Source: Doryteuthis pealeii | Lineage: Eukaryota; Mollusca; Cephalopoda; Myopsida; Loliginidae | Reading direction: 5' to 3' | Length of the DNA: 64,000 nucleotides | Assembly (NCBI GenBank): GCA_023376005.1 | Contig: CM042142.1 | Location: 46,152,148 to 46,216,147 of the forward strand | The notes under the pieces: model-generated | What the model was told of the DNA's origin: nothing | What the model saw: the letters and a program-made list of their open reading frames with translations, nothing else | Database searches by the model: none | Made by a program: the position numbers and the translations under genes | Part shown: positions 11,331-24,176 of the stretch, one piece after another | Layout of the letters: each line of letters opens with the position of its first letter | How positions within the stretch are numbered: the first letter of the stretch is position 1

Positions 11331-11370
11331 TGGTCTGAAGATTGCATAGGCAAGAAACTGTCAGTAACCA
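11331..11370 (+). ncRNA. Hammerhead ribozyme-like motif HHR-D
   Basis: Stem I TGGT (11331-11334) pairs with ACCA (11367-11370). The core CTGAAGA is at 11335-11341. Stem II TTGC (11342-11345) pairs with GCAA (11350-11353) around loop ATAG. GAAAC is at 11354-11358. Minimal stem III AC/GT has a five-base loop, and the triplet GTA is at 11364-11366. Every conserved core base of the type I hammerhead is present. Just upstream, TCTTCAGACCA (11318-11328) is the inverted start of a second, truncated motif. Confidence 0.72.
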
Positions 11371-11399
11371 GGCGCCGTCGACTTCATGTCCACGCTACC

Positions 11400-11511
11400 T
11401 TAACTTAGATATAAATGGTTTATTCCTCATATTGAGCACTGTTTACTAATAAATATACCACTCCTATTATCTATATAATACTATATACATACATATATAT
11501 GTCTATATATA

Positions 11512-11548
<37 letters not shown>

Positions 11549-12117
11549 TATTTCTCATCCATAAATTTATTTTGATTTTACACAATTTTTTTTTACTACA
11601 GAAAATTACCAAAAGAAAAATCATACAAACGCACAACGAAGAATTTTTTTTTAAAGTAATCGGGCACTTAATAACTTATTAATGAAAAAACAAATTAATC
11701 AACTTATTAAATTAAATTAATTAACAAATTAAAAATTAAAAACAAATTTATTAATTTATTAAATTAATTAACTTATTAATGAAAAAACAAATTTATCAAA
11801 GAAAAAATGCAAGTCTCGATCTTTGTACACCTGCATAGAACACTTATCCCATGTACGTCATTATGTTCGTATATATGTTCCTTGTTGCTTAGTAATTTGA
11901 TATAACTACAAACCACCTGTTTAAATTCAAAGTCTATGTACTAATAATGATTATAATGTGAACAGGAAAAACAGAAACAACAGAAGTAATAGCCAATATG
12001 GCAAGCACCAAGACAAAAAAAAGAAAATTACAAATACATGGGAATATGAGAAGCGGGCACCATCAAGCAAACAGAGATGAAAGAAAAGGTAAGGAGTACA
12101 TCTAAAGAACAAGACAA
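11400..12117. other. Unassigned sequence with (GT)n
   Basis: It contains a GT tract at about 11513-11547 and a repeated ATTAA-rich patch near 11690-11790. No gene was recognised. Confidence 0.5.
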
Positions 12118-12775
12118 TTATCTTTTTATTGCCATTATTATGCGTTTTTCACAGGAACTTAAGTGACAGCAAGTCTCTAGGACTCTTTTGAGTATTCTAG
12201 TCGATCTTAACAATGATGGCCTTGATTCTTTCGCTAGATTCCTCCAGTCTTTTCCCAAACCTATGCGGAGCGTTCCAAGTGCGCCAACTACAACTCGTAT
12301 CAACCTCACCCGCACGTTCCACCGGTACTTTGCTTTGGGTTTTTTTTGGGGGGGTTGTTTATTTGTTTGTTTTTTTTTTTTGTTGTTGTTTTGTTATTTT
12401 TGTTTGTTTTTGGGGGTTCTTTTGTTTTGGTTGTTTTCAGTTTGTTTGTTTTTTTGAGGGGGGGGGTCAGTTTTCTACCATACTCCAAGTATTTTTCTAT
12501 CTTTTCGCTTTCTTTCATTTTTACTGTGATCCGCTGGGATGGCAAAATCAACTAGATAACAATTCTTTTTTAATTAATATTAGGCCTGGCCTTCTGGCCG
12601 GGATTAGGTGATACGTTTGTACATCAAAATACCAGAGAATTTTATGCATCTCATTCTCTAGGATATATTCTAGTATTATGCACATACTATTTGGTAGAAT
12701 GGTAAAAACTTAATTTCTTGCACAATTCCCAGTGGATCAACTTTCCCACCTTGAAGCAGTTCTATTCCTTTTTTC
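12118..12775 (-). mobile_element. R2-superfamily-like LINE, 3' fragment
   Basis: Minus-strand frames at 12118-12315 read RVVVGALGTLRIGLGKDW and LRSTRILKRVLETC, the C-terminal signature also found at 31980-32160. Upstream on the same strand, about 12560-12670 reads ENEMHKILW and RRPGLILI, equivalent to the endonuclease RRPDLVLI of the 31.8 kb copy. A T/G-rich stretch (12335-12465) interrupts it. Stops and frameshifts make it a relic. Confidence 0.7.
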
Positions 12776-12779
<4 letters not shown>

Positions 12780-12830
<51 letters not shown>

Positions 12831-14420
12831 TCACACCTGGTGAGTTTTTCACACCAGCTTAAGCTGATGTTATTTCACTGGAGTCTGAATCAAAAATTTC
12901 CTCACATCTCCAGGATTCTTCTTCTTCTTCTTCTTCTTCTTCTTCTTCTTCTTCTTCTTCTTCTTCTTCTTCTTCTTCTTCTTCTTCCATCTCTTTCTTT
13001 CTTTTTTCTTCAAGTATTATTTTCCTATTCATTCTTCTTTTTATTTTTTCATCTCCCTCTTCTTAGTCATCTTCATTACATTCATTTGTCTACTTTTTTC
13101 TTTTCTCGTCATCATCAGTTTTTATTTTTTAACGACTTTTTATCTTGCTCATTCTTCTTCTTCTTCTTCTTCTTCTTCTTCTTCTTCTTCTTCTTCTTCT
13201 TCTTCTTCTTCAATTTTTTTAATTCTTCTTTTTCTTCTTGTATTTCGTCGTTAACTTCATTTTCTTCCTCTTCAAATTCTTCGTCAAATTCTTCTTTGGC
13301 TTCTTTGTCTTTTATCTTTATTTGTATATAATTATCTTCTCCTCTTCATCCTTTGCTAAATCCTCTTATTTCTTCTTCTTCTTCTTCTTCTTCTTCTTCT
13401 TCTTCTTCTTCTTCTTCTTCTTCTTCTTCTTCTTTCATTATTTTCTTCTCCACGATAAAAACTCCTTCAAACCGATTATTTTCTTTTGCCAATCAGATCT
13501 TAAACTCATCATTTGTTTTATTCTTCATCAAATTTTATCCTGCTCTCTTCTTCTTCTTCTTCTTCTTCTTCTTCTTCTTCTTCTTCTTCTTCTTCTTCTT
13601 CTTCTTCTTCTTCTTCTTCTTCTTCTTCTTCTTCTTCTTCTTCTTCTTCTTCTTCATTCACTATTTTCTTCTCCACGATAAAAATCTTTCCACTCGGACT
13701 TTATGTTCCCGATCATTTTTTAATTTTTTTTGTTGTTTTTTGTTTCTTGTTTTTTTTTTTTTTTTGCTAAGGAAACAACAGAAAAAAAGACACATACTCA
13801 AGGGCAGACAATCTTATATCGATTTACAGACGACTGAATCAATCTCTACTTATTCCTTAAACCCTTACCGCCACTGTTTAACAAACTCGACGGCCCTACC
13901 CTCGTGTACAGCTAGGCACTTTCACTATTTTCAGACACCTCTCCGTCGATACAATCGACTCAATCCCTTTGTCGTATGTTCTAAGACATCCGGGCAGACA
14001 TTTTACATTCATCAGGGGAGATAAATTATAAAGTGCACCAGACCAATTTGAAGTTATTTTGGAATCAACTCATAAAGAAACAAAAAACAATACAAACAAT
14101 AGACGTGACTAAACATAAATGTTCTATAAAACAAAGTTCATCCTATCTCTCCTTGCTCTCTCCCCGCTTTGCTCTTTTCTCCTTGCCCTCCTCTCCATGC
14201 TCTCCTCTCCTATTTCTTATATACATTATATTATCTTATATTTATTATAAAACAAAGTTCATTCTATCTCTTCTTGCTCTGCTCGCCTTGCTCTCTTCGC
14301 CTTGCTCTCTTCGCCTTGCTCTCCTCGCCTTGCTCTCCTCTCCTATTTTTTCACTTTCACCTCTCCTTCTATTCTTTAGTCTCTCCTTTTATTCTTCCCC
14401 TTTGTTTTAGTCCTCCTTTT
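12780..14420 (+). repeat. Pyrimidine block: (ATT)n and (CTT)n arrays
   Basis: ATT repeats (about 12780-12830) are followed by CTT tracts at about 12915-12987, 13155-13210, 13370-13430 and 13547-13655. The flank TATTTTCTTCTCCACGATAA is found after two tracts (13440 and 13665), so the block grew partly by tandem duplication. LINE 3' sequence near 12840-12915 (minus) sits where the first CTT tract begins. Open frames of up to 223 codons are poly-Leu, poly-Phe or poly-Ser artefacts. Confidence 0.9.
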
Positions 14421-14480
14421 TAGTCTTCCTCTTCCCTCTACTCTACTCTTCCTCTCACCTCTACTCCATTCTTCATCTCG

Positions 14481-14570
<90 letters not shown>

Positions 14571-14752
14571 TTCATTGTTTTTCTTTCACTGCCTTTCTCT
14601 TTTCTCTTCTCTTTCCTTCTCCCTCTCTCTCTCTCTCTCTCTCCCGCCCTTTCTCTCATCTACTCTCTCTCACATTCTTTTCCTTCTCTCTCTCTCTCTC
14701 TCTCTCCCGCCCTTTCTCTCATCTACTCTCTCTCACATTCTTTTCTTTCTCT

Positions 14753-14807
<55 letters not shown>

Positions 14808-14825
14808 CACACACACACACACCGC
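14420..14825 (+). repeat. (CT)n, (TA)n and (CA)n tracts with a 72-bp tandem duplication
   Basis: CT runs surround a TA tract (14518-14568). The segment CCCGCCCTTTCTCTCATC occurs near 14643 and 14706, showing a local tandem duplication. It ends in a CA tract. Confidence 0.9.
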
Positions 14826-14889
14826 TTCTCTCTTTCCCCTCTCTCTCTCAGTTCTTCACCCTGTCGACAAACTCCCAAAGCGCTTTGGT

Positions 14890-15190
14890 TGCATATAGTT
14901 ATATTATATCAAGTATTCATAACGAATACAAATTATTTGCACACAGCTGTATGGTTTGAAGTATTCCTATTTAATACTAATAATAATATGGTTGCAAGTA
15001 TTTTTTTTAACATTATTCATTTCTTTGTACACAGCTACATGGTTTCAAGAAACTAATACTAATCCCTCGCAAACAATTATAGCTTCAAGTAACTATTACT
15101 AATACAAATAGTTTACAGCTATATGATATCAAGTATTTCTATCTAATACAAATTATTTGCACAGTTGTATCATATAAAAATATTCCTGTC
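14890..15190. repeat. Degenerate minisatellite, type 1
   Basis: Imperfect units contain landmarks such as CACAGCTGTATGGTTT, TCAAGTATT and TAATACTAATAATT with about 50-60 bp periodicity. The same unit type forms a second array at 23370-23790. Confidence 0.7.
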
Positions 15191-15224
15191 TGCTTAGATA
15201 AATTGAATGATGGTTTATCTGTCT

Positions 15225-15365
15225 ACAGCAGTCCATGCATTCCCAATGCGCGCATTAATATCGCTTTCTGTTAATGAGATATTACTACCTAGGTACGTGA
15301 ATTGGTCTACCGATTCTAGAGGCATAACACCGAGTGTGGGGATGTCTCCCTCTTGTTTGAAACTA
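15225..15365 (-). mobile_element. RTE-like LINE fragment
   Basis: The sequence from GCATTAATATCGCTTTCTG to the TTTGAAAC region matches 36140-36245 in the same minus orientation. That block encodes the segment after the reverse-transcriptase YADD box. Short and non-coding here. Confidence 0.65.
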
Positions 15366-15670
15366 CTATTACACTAATTTATTCAAGTTTCGTTTCTTTG
15401 TTTAATGGCATGTAAACTTTTGTGGATTATTTTAATCCAAAGCCACCCTTGTAGAAGAATAGTAGTACTGTTTATTCCATAGCTGGAGGGATGAAGAGGT
15501 TCCAACATTTCCCAAGGGCATTAGTGCAAAAGTTAACGTAATATTGTTATTTATTTTAATTAAAAATTTTACTTGAAAAGTAAATAATGCCCATCACATT
15601 ACAATGGAACATGAAAGTGTGTTTCACCACAAAAAATGATTTGAAGACTCCTTCACTTTCTCTGAGATTC

Positions 15671-15674
<4 letters not shown>

Positions 15675-15740
<66 letters not shown>
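15675..15740. repeat. (TA)n microsatellite
   Basis: Uninterrupted TA units. The following 500 bp (15740-16230) contain no recognised gene or element. Confidence 0.9.
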
Positions 15741-15741
<1 letters not shown>

Positions 15742-16221
15742 ATAAAGGAAGAACTCAATACAGTAATCCCATAATAAATTTATTTCGACAAAAATTGGGG
15801 CCCATATAAATCTAAGTTGATTTAAACCGGCTACCCAAGTTTTTGCCTCATCAGATGGGTAACAATTCACTTATGAACAAGCATATCACAAAAAACCCCA
15901 AAGAGCTGAATATATGTAAATTCAACCAAAAACAAAAAAATATTTTAAAAATTATATATATATATTTTTTTTTAACATTGTGGGAGTGTAACCATAGAAA
16001 CAGGAAGTGAATGAAAAAAGAGATACATCTCAAAGTTGATTTCTAGGGTGTCCAGACAGACAAAGAGATGACATGACAGAAAAAACAGAAAGTATATTAA
16101 AATATAAAAAGACAAGTAAAATAAAAAGATTTTAAATTTAAACATTAGAGTATAATGATGTATAAAAGAAAATACTAGTTAAGATATAAATAATAAAATA
16201 AATTAATAGAAGATAATAAAA

Positions 16222-17120
<899 letters not shown>

Positions 17121-17484
17121 TTTTTGAGAGATGTTATTGTGCGTGATTTCATTTAAAATGTCCTTATTCTCGAATTGTTTTCGCGCTTAAAAATCATGCA
17201 AATTAACAAAACAAACAGACAAACAAAACAAAACAAAATATTCTGGTGTGGACGTGAATAATTTTGACTGTTTCTTTTACTGAGACAACTGTGTTTCATC
17301 TGTGAGTGCTTCCAACTGCCCCATCACCAGAGTTCGTCTTTGCTTGCCTTTCAAAACATCCGGACTTTTGTAGGGAAGTAGAAATCATGCTGAGATCCGT
17401 CCTCTAATTGCGTCGCTTCTGATTTTGTCTTTGATTCTTTTAATGGATCTGATCCGGATGACATTTCTGGGTTTCCTCTTCCCC

Positions 17485-17485
17485 C

Positions 17486-17551
<66 letters not shown>

Positions 17552-17660
17552 ACTCCCCTCTTTTCACTCCCTTCTCTCTAACCTCTCTCTCTCTCTCTCT
17601 CTCTCTCTTCTTCTCTTCTTTCACTCCCCTCTTTTCTCCTTCACTCTCCTTCTCTCTAAC

Positions 17661-17720
<60 letters not shown>

Positions 17721-17736
17721 ACTCCTCTCTTTTTCT

Positions 17737-17780
<44 letters not shown>
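17485..17780 (+). repeat. (CT)n array
   Basis: Long CT tracts alternate with a CACTCCCCTCTTTTC-type segment in at least three units, so this is a microsatellite with a short satellite unit. The preceding 17120-17480 has no recognised feature. Confidence 0.9.
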
Positions 17781-17782
<2 letters not shown>

Positions 17783-17859
17783 TGTCTATCTCCTTGACTC
17801 TAATCCCTTAGTATCTTTCATTCCCGATTACGTATACCTGTATTTATTTCCTTTTTCTT

Positions 17860-18232
17860 TTCTAATCCTGAAGACTCACTCATTCTTTTTTTCTCCTTTC
17901 TTTCTTTCTTTCTTTCTTTTTCTTACAAACTCGTTATTTATTTATTCCCCTTTTGTATTTTTCTTTCTTTCTTTTTTTTTCTCTTTCTTTCTTTTCTGAT
18001 TCCGTAAAATTGTCATTACCCCTCCCCTCCTCATTTTTTCTTTCTTTTTTTTAACCCATAGACTTTCTCATTCTTCATTTCTTCTCTTTGTATTCCTTTT
18101 CCTTTCTTTCTTATTTTTTATCTCTTTCTTTTCAGATCCTCTAAATTCTTTCGCTTTTCATCCCAACTTCTTCTCTCTTTTCTTTGTTCCTATCTTTCTT
18201 TATCTATATATTTATCTATTTTCAACCCTATA

Positions 18233-18317
<85 letters not shown>

Positions 18318-18539
18318 GCGTATATTTATTTCATTTTTTTTTTTTACTTTCTTTCTTTCAAATCCCGGAAACTATTTTTTTTTTAATTTTAACAACTCGT
18401 TTTTACTTATTTTCTTTCTCTTTTTTTTCTTCTTCCCTCTTAGTTCTTTTTCGTGTTTCTTCTTTTATTTTTACTTCTTTTTCTTTCTTTCTTTTTTCCT
18501 TCTAATCCTGTACGCTCTTTTTTTTCTTCACTCAGAAAT

Positions 18540-18575
<36 letters not shown>

Positions 18576-19270
18576 ATTACAATCATCCTTTCTTTATTTT
18601 TCATTTGTCTTAACATAATTACCCAATTTTCCTTCTTTCGATGACATTCATTCTTTCTTCCTTTTTCTTTCTTTCTTTTTTTCTTTCTTTCCCTTCTTTC
18701 TTTCTTTCTAATCCTGGTAGACTCATTCGCTCTTTATTTCGTCTCTCTGTATTTCTTCCATTCTTTCTTTCTTTGTTTCTTATTACAATCATCATCCGTT
18801 CTTTTTTTTCTTCTAAACATAATTATCCCCTTTCCTTCGTTCGATGACATTAATTCTCCTTTCTTTCTTTCTTTCTTTCTTCTTCCTTCCTTCCTCCTTC
18901 TTTTGTTTCGCCTTTTTTCGTTTATATTCGTTTTCTTTCTTTTTTTCTTTCTTTCTTTCTCTTTTATATTATAATCCCATTCTTTTTCTTCTTTTTCACT
19001 CCAGTTCTTTCTTTCTTTCTTCCTTCCTTCCTCCTTCCTTCTTCTTTTCTTTCTTTGTTTCACCCTTTATACTTTCTTTCTTTCTTTCTTTCTCTTTTAT
19101 ATTATAATCCTATTATTTTTCTTCTTTTTTACTCCAGTTCTTTATTCCTTCCTTCATTCCTTCCTTCCTTCCTTCCTTCCTTCCTTCTTTTCTTCCTTCC
19201 TTCCTTCCTTCCTTTCTTTCTTTGTTTCACCCTTTTCCTTTATACTTATTTTCTTTCTTTCTTTCTTTGC
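17860..19270 (+). repeat. (TTTC)n pyrimidine block with longer tandem units
   Basis: TTTC and TTCC tetranucleotides predominate. Two longer periods are visible: about 205 bp (landmark ATTACAATCATC at 18577 and 18782, with TTCGATGACATTNATTCT at 18637 and 18840) and about 130 bp (TTTTATATTATAATCC at 18962 and 19093). A CT tract lies at 18237-18313. Open frames are repeat artefacts. Confidence 0.9.
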
Positions 19271-19306
19271 TAATCGAACTTTATGTCAAGATCTCAAAAC
19301 AGCTGA

Positions 19307-19579
19307 ATGTTTTTTGACCTTTTACCACCCGGTGTCACACCTCGCATTTCCGGTTGTCACACGACTGTGTCACCGGCCACATTTCCGCCCTTCAGTTGCT
19401 GCCTTGTCGCTCAAAATAGTATGGCCACTCAGAAGGAGTTCGAGCAAGCCGACACGGTTTCATTCCAAGACATTTCCTGCTGTCAACAGAATTCACCAAA
19501 GGCACTTTACCATCGACGTTGCAAAAAACGTTCGGGGATTTCGCGTGTGGTGAATCAGTTCCTTGAACAAATATGGTAA
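19307..19579 (+). other. Unrecognised 90-codon open frame
   Basis: This is one of the few open frames here with non-repetitive composition. It reads from MFFDLLPPGV to NQFLEQIW, with a Cys/Arg-rich middle. A second frame (19314-19553) is also open over the same DNA, which argues against normal selection for either. No splice context or family was recognised. It may be a relic of a dispersed element. Confidence 0.25.
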
Positions 19580-19671
19580 CACAAACAGATCAAAATTTCC
19601 TGCTTGACTGATTGCTACGTTCGCAAATTACAACTTTTACTTCAACTAGTAAAAGTATGCGTCCCTAGGAG

Positions 19672-19835
19672 GCAAATCGTCGGGGTGGCCTAAAGTCGGT
19701 ATCAGCCAATCAACGAGGTAGTCTATCCCCTTTTTCACTAGCGCTAGACCAAGGAGATTGTTTTTGCCTCTGAGGTGGAGCGCCACACCTACCATCAGCT
19801 CCTTACTTTACTGCACAGATCCCTGAGCTAAATAC
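19672..19835 (-). repeat. SINE family 1, partial, nested
   Basis: Landmarks CACTAGCGCTAGACCAAGGAG and CACACCTACCATCAGCTCC match the body of 352-588. The tRNA-like head is missing after CCCTGAGCTA. Confidence 0.75.
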
Positions 19836-19959
19836 GATATATGTTATATTAGAAAGTCTAACGAAACGAAATAAGAACGAATATGAAAATATTACAATTA
19901 TTTTAATGTTATTTTTATTTATTGATTTCTACATAAAATTATACTATTTACCCATAACT

Positions 19960-20095
19960 GGAGGAAGAAAAGACGGATTCATGCCTTTCGCAATATTATT
20001 CACGCGAAGTCAAATATAGACAGCCTCGTCCAGGATTTGAACTCAGGTCACCGATTCCATTTCCTACGACGATAACCATTACGTTAAATGCACCT
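19960..20095 (-). repeat. SINE family 2, head, nested
   Basis: The minus strand carries GTTCAAATCCTGGACGAGGC (box B region) and a box A-like CGTAATGGTTATCGTCG head, followed by the family 2 body. It lies inside Helitron-like copy d. Confidence 0.7.
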
Positions 20096-20604
20096 CTTTC
20101 TTTACTTAATCCTTTCTAATACGTCCAATAAAATTATATTGGATTGCTTTTAATACGTTTGAGAATAACATGATAGTATTGGAAGTCAGTAACAGGAAAT
20201 AATTATTTATTAATCCCAGTTTTGTTAAAATCATTATGCAAATTATTCCCAACTTATACAATGAAATCTTTATTTCTTAGAGATATATAACACATATATC
20301 AGAATTTTAAATGCCCTAATAATATGGGTAGTTTTTGGCAAGTCTAACTCAGATAGACTTTATTTAAGAGACATCGTTAATAAATGATATGCTAATTAAG
20401 ATTAAATAATGTCTATTTCATAATCGTTGAGAATATAACTTAAATAACTAAGGAAACCGTGATGTCAGTGGTGACATAGTTTCGGTTAAAGCCAGACAGT
20501 TACATTATCTCTATTATAATAAGACACAAAAAACTAGAAAGTTAGCCTTCATTAACACAGTTTCTCTCAGATACCCAAGTATGTAAAAAGGTTAAAAAAT
20601 AGTT

Positions 20605-21290
20605 GAGCAATGTTGAGCCTGAGATGGGTAACCTCTTAGGAACGGTGTAGTTGTACCTGGTAGGATTCCATCTATGGGCCGCCCTGTCGGCTGGGGCGTT
20701 AGAATGCACCGACTGCACCTCTGAAGAGGGGTAAGACTCACCCAATGGGGCCACCTGTTGGCCATGGGTGGTGACTCGTATTGCTTAAGGATAGAACCCA
20801 AGTGGATGAGCAGTTCATGACTTACAATACTCCACTTTGGCCCTATCTTGGGCTAGACGGGCGGTCGGAGAGGCCCCCTCCAATCAATCGGCTGGTCACG
20901 TCAAGCCCTAGCACCTATATGATTTTCCCAACCCTATTGCCCTTATGGCAAGCCCAACCCTTTTTATCATATGGGTGCTAGAAGGTGGTGACTGAGAGTC
21001 CTGGAAATGACGTTAAACTCTATCTGATGGTGAGGTTCCAGTTTTGGAGGTTGGGGAATGAGGAGCACCCCTTCATCGCCATTGCTCCCTGGTCTACTCT
21101 GACCCGGAGTGGTAGTACCTGTTAGGGTCCCATCTATGGGTTAATTAGAAAAACATGAGTTAATAAACAAAATGCTATTATCCATTAAGAATAGATTTAT
21201 TTCAAAACTTTATCGGCATTAAATAACCATTGAGGTTGATATGCCGTAAAACAAAACAAACCAAAACAAACCAAACCCATCTATGGGTTA
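20605..21290 (+). repeat. Dispersed repeat family 3
   Basis: Landmarks in order: GGGGTAAGACTCACCC, GGCTAGACGGGCGGTC, CAATCAATCGGCTGGTCACG, CCCTAGCACCTATATGATT, GAGTGGTAGTACCTG, CCATCTATGGGTTAA, and a 3' tail GATATGCCGTAAAA plus CAAA units. Copies also occur at 27880-28410, 43625-44450, 47790-48430, 50795-51100 and 62865-63680. The A-rich tail suggests retroposition. No reverse transcriptase was seen and the class is unknown. Confidence 0.7.
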
Positions 21291-21725
21291 AATAGAAAAA
21301 ATGAGTTTCTAAAAATGTGTTTATGCATGCCATAAAATTCAACCAATCAACCACTTAGAAAAGCAAGTACCGTAAACAATTTAAATTCTAGGATAGCATA
21401 ATTGATCATTACGATCATCATAAATAAAGAGCTGACTCTGCAGCTAAATCGGTTCTAGATTTGATCCTCGACAAGTTCAAGATACCATATACTGACTTGA
21501 AACCTAAAATTAATAATTCCTTCATACAAAATGGCAACAACACTGGAATAACAACATCCACAATAAACTCTTCCTAATCAAACTCACTTTGGGAAGCAGG
21601 AGACCAACTTTACTAAAAAGTATAAATATAAATACACGATATGTATTACTTCCTAACCGTTAGGCATGACATAACCCCAGTCGAGTTGATATGCCGTTAA
21701 ATTCAATAAACAAACAAACAATCAT
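21290..21725. other. Unassigned sequence ending in a family 3-type tail
   Basis: It ends with GTTGATATGCCGTTAAATTC and CAAA units near 21683-21720, as in family 3. The part before this is not recognised. Confidence 0.4.
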
Positions 21726-21810
21726 CATAAAGTGACAGACTTGGTGTAAATGGGGTAAAATAGCAGGGCAGATTGGGCTCTTTAGCCTTATCAAGACAAT
21801 CAGCCAAGGC

Positions 21811-22090
21811 CAGGGATCACCAAACCTTTTTCACAGTGAGACGGATAATTGAAAAAATAACGAGCTCGGGCCACATTATTGTTGTGTTCAATACTTGCTA
21901 CCCAGAAGGAAAGCTCTGAGAAAAAGATTTAAAACAAAATTTATCTTTCCATGTTATATTCATGGATAAGTAGCGTGAGATACACAAAAACAAATTTAAC
22001 TAGCATATTTATTTTCAAAACATTATCAAAGGAACACAACATGCCTTCGTGGGCCGGATACGGGTGGTGGCCGTAGTTTGGTGACCACTG
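21811..22090. mobile_element. hAT-like MITE
   Basis: Imperfect terminal inverted repeats: CAGGGATCACCAAACC at the left and, on the complement of the right end, CAGTGGTCACCAAACTACGG. The CAGNGGTCACCAAAC pattern is typical of hAT-superfamily ends. It is 280 bp with no transposase. A clean 8-bp target duplication is not visible, so the assignment is moderate. Confidence 0.6.
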
Positions 22091-22274
22091 GCCTAGTTTA
22101 AAACCAGGGAATGTGGGGCTAGCAACTCTTCCCCATAAAAAACTACCTGCTACGAGGAGGTGGGTTTCGTGCAACGTTTATCAAATGGAATCAACGACTC
22201 GAGTTCAGATACTGTATGAGGCAAGCTGCGTTTAACTTCGTGTGAGCACCTTGGAAAAGATATAAAGCCATCTA

Positions 22275-22440
22275 CATCCCTCCCCAGCTATGGTTAAATA
22301 GTATGTCAAACAGGGCTTTTCACCATTGGCACGGCAACCGGTCTAAGAGAAGGAAAACTGAATTCAAACCAGCTGTACTCGTTTTAGATTTCACCTTGTG
22401 TCACATCCTGCGGAAGGTTGGAGATAAGGCTGACTCTGTG
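22275..22440 (+). repeat. SINE family 2, 3' part
   Basis: CCAGCTATGGTTAAATAGTA, AAACTGAATTCAAACCAGC and CCTTGTGTCACATCCTGC match the plus-strand tail of 53290-53440. The tRNA-like head is absent. Confidence 0.65.
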
Positions 22441-22499
22441 AACATATTACAAACATTCTGGGCCGAATCCGACCAGCAAGAGATTAGTTTTTAATTTTA

Positions 22500-23370
22500 G
22501 TTGGATTCCAAATTTTCATTATGGCGATTGTGTCTGGCGATTTTTTTACGTGATTTTTTTTTTTTTTTTTTTTGTTTTTTGCTATAACAATTTTTATAAT
22601 TTGGAAATAAATTTAGGAATAATCGAAATTCATTGCGAGATGCAGCGAAAGTCACCCATAAAGTAGAAATAATTTTTGTTCAAGGGTTGAGAATAAGAAC
22701 AAGCTATTTATACTGAAACTTAATGGGAAAACCAAAAATGTTGCTAATTATGCAGCTTTGCAATAGGTTCCAAGTAGACAAATTATATCAATGTTTTAAT
22801 GAAAATCGTTTGTTGTTTAAAAATATTATTAAAGTTTAATAAAATTTAATATGTACTCAGTAAATGTTGAACCTTTGTTGGCTGGAAGGCTCAATCAAGA
22901 ACCCACCACAGGAAGCGAACCACCGCGGAAACTAGCTTGGAACGGTCCCGAAAGGCCTGGAAAAGAGATTGAAGGAACTTACGATGTTTCCAATTTACGA
23001 GCTGCCACACAGTCGATTTTTTTCTTTGTCTTGTGAGCCAAAATTTGAGGTATGAGCAAGCTTCAGATACGCTTATGTTGATAAGTTCACAAAAATATTT
23101 AAGTTTCCAAATTTATTACGCCAAAGAAAAATATTATTAATAAAAATAAAAATAAAAATTTAAACACATTACAGCACATAATTCGTTTTATTCTATTCTA
23201 TTGTTTTTATCCAATACAGTGTTATTTTTCTTCTTTAAAAAACGTAACAAAGAAATTAGAGTGTTAGGGGGGACGAATTAATGGTATTTCAGTGAAGTAA
23301 ACTGATTTGAAATACGAGGAAATTGAGTAACGAGCGGAATAAATTGAAATCCCAAGTCAAGATACCACTG
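22500..23370. other. Unassigned AT-rich sequence
   Basis: Contains a poly-T run near 22554-22573. The 61-codon frame at 22851-23036 is not low complexity but resembles nothing I recognise. No splice sites or element ends were seen. Confidence 0.4.
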
Positions 23371-23790
23371 TAGTCATTTGTTTGGACATAGTTATATGGT
23401 TTTAAGTAATTAGTAATAATCCCTTGTAAAAAAAATTATAACTACAAGATTCCTAATACAAAGGCATATATGATATCAAGTATTTCTATCTAATACAGAT
23501 AATTTGCACGTAGTTGTATGGTTTTGCGGATTCGTATCTAATACTAATAATTTGCATACAGTTAGTTGGTTTTAAGTATTCATATATAATACTAATAATT
23601 ATATGATTTCATGTAATTATTTCTATTCAGTAATAGTCATTTGTTTGCATACATTAATATGGTTTCAAGTAACTAATAATAATAATCTTTAGTAAACGAT
23701 TATAGCTTCAAGTAACTATTCTTAATACACATATTTTACAGGTATATGGTATCAAGTATTTTATCTAATACCAGTAGTTTTGAAACAGTG
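23370..23790. repeat. Degenerate minisatellite, type 1, second array
   Basis: Units with landmarks TTAAGTATTCATATATAATACT, GTTGTATGGTTTT and ATGATATCAAGTATTTC match the array at 14890-15190. It is followed by CCATAGATGGGA, the complement of the family 3 signature. Confidence 0.65.
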
Positions 23791-24176
23791 TATTTGATCC
23801 ATAGATGGGACCGTAAGCTTAATAGAGAATAATATGTATAACATAAGTCATTTTCTACTTGGTTGGGCTGAGAGCTTTTCAGCAACTATTTGTGTATGGG
23901 TATAGGTATGGCTAATATTTCGGTACGAAATTACTTCCACTTTTCTTTAAACTTTTATAAAAATAATAAAAATGTAAATTGTCACTAATTCTATTTTTTC
24001 TTTAAGAACAAAGCTTAAACTTATATATAAGAAAAATATTTTGGGATTTCTTAATCATGACAATGAATTAATTGTCATTATAAAGAAATACATCTTCAAA
24101 AGAGAAAAAGCGGCAAAAATGTCCCATTTTGACAGATATAAGATTCTAATTGATGAACAGTTTTTTTTATGGGTAG

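Larger units (their letters stand above)
19646..20524 (-). mobile_element. Helitron-like element, copy d, with nested SINEs
   Basis: On the minus strand it starts near TTATTATAATAGAGATAATG (20524) and ends at CTAG (19646-19649) followed by T. It is about 250 bp longer than its relatives because a family 1 SINE (about 19672-19835) and a family 2 SINE (about 19960-20095) sit inside it. The 3' hairpin region (GCGTCCCTAGGAGGC complement) is mutated. Confidence 0.6.

Noticed and set aside
13353..14024. A 223-codon plus-strand frame rich in Ser/Phe
   Set aside because: Translation of (CTT)n microsatellites.
15800..15865. CTGATGAGGC on the minus strand near 15850 as a hammerhead
   Set aside because: A possible GGC/GCC stem follows but not GAAAC. 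The only GTCGAAAT is about 70 bases away.
19307..19579. A host gene exon
   Set aside because: Two frames are open over the same DNA, no splice signals are clear, and no family was recognised. Kept only as an unassigned open frame.
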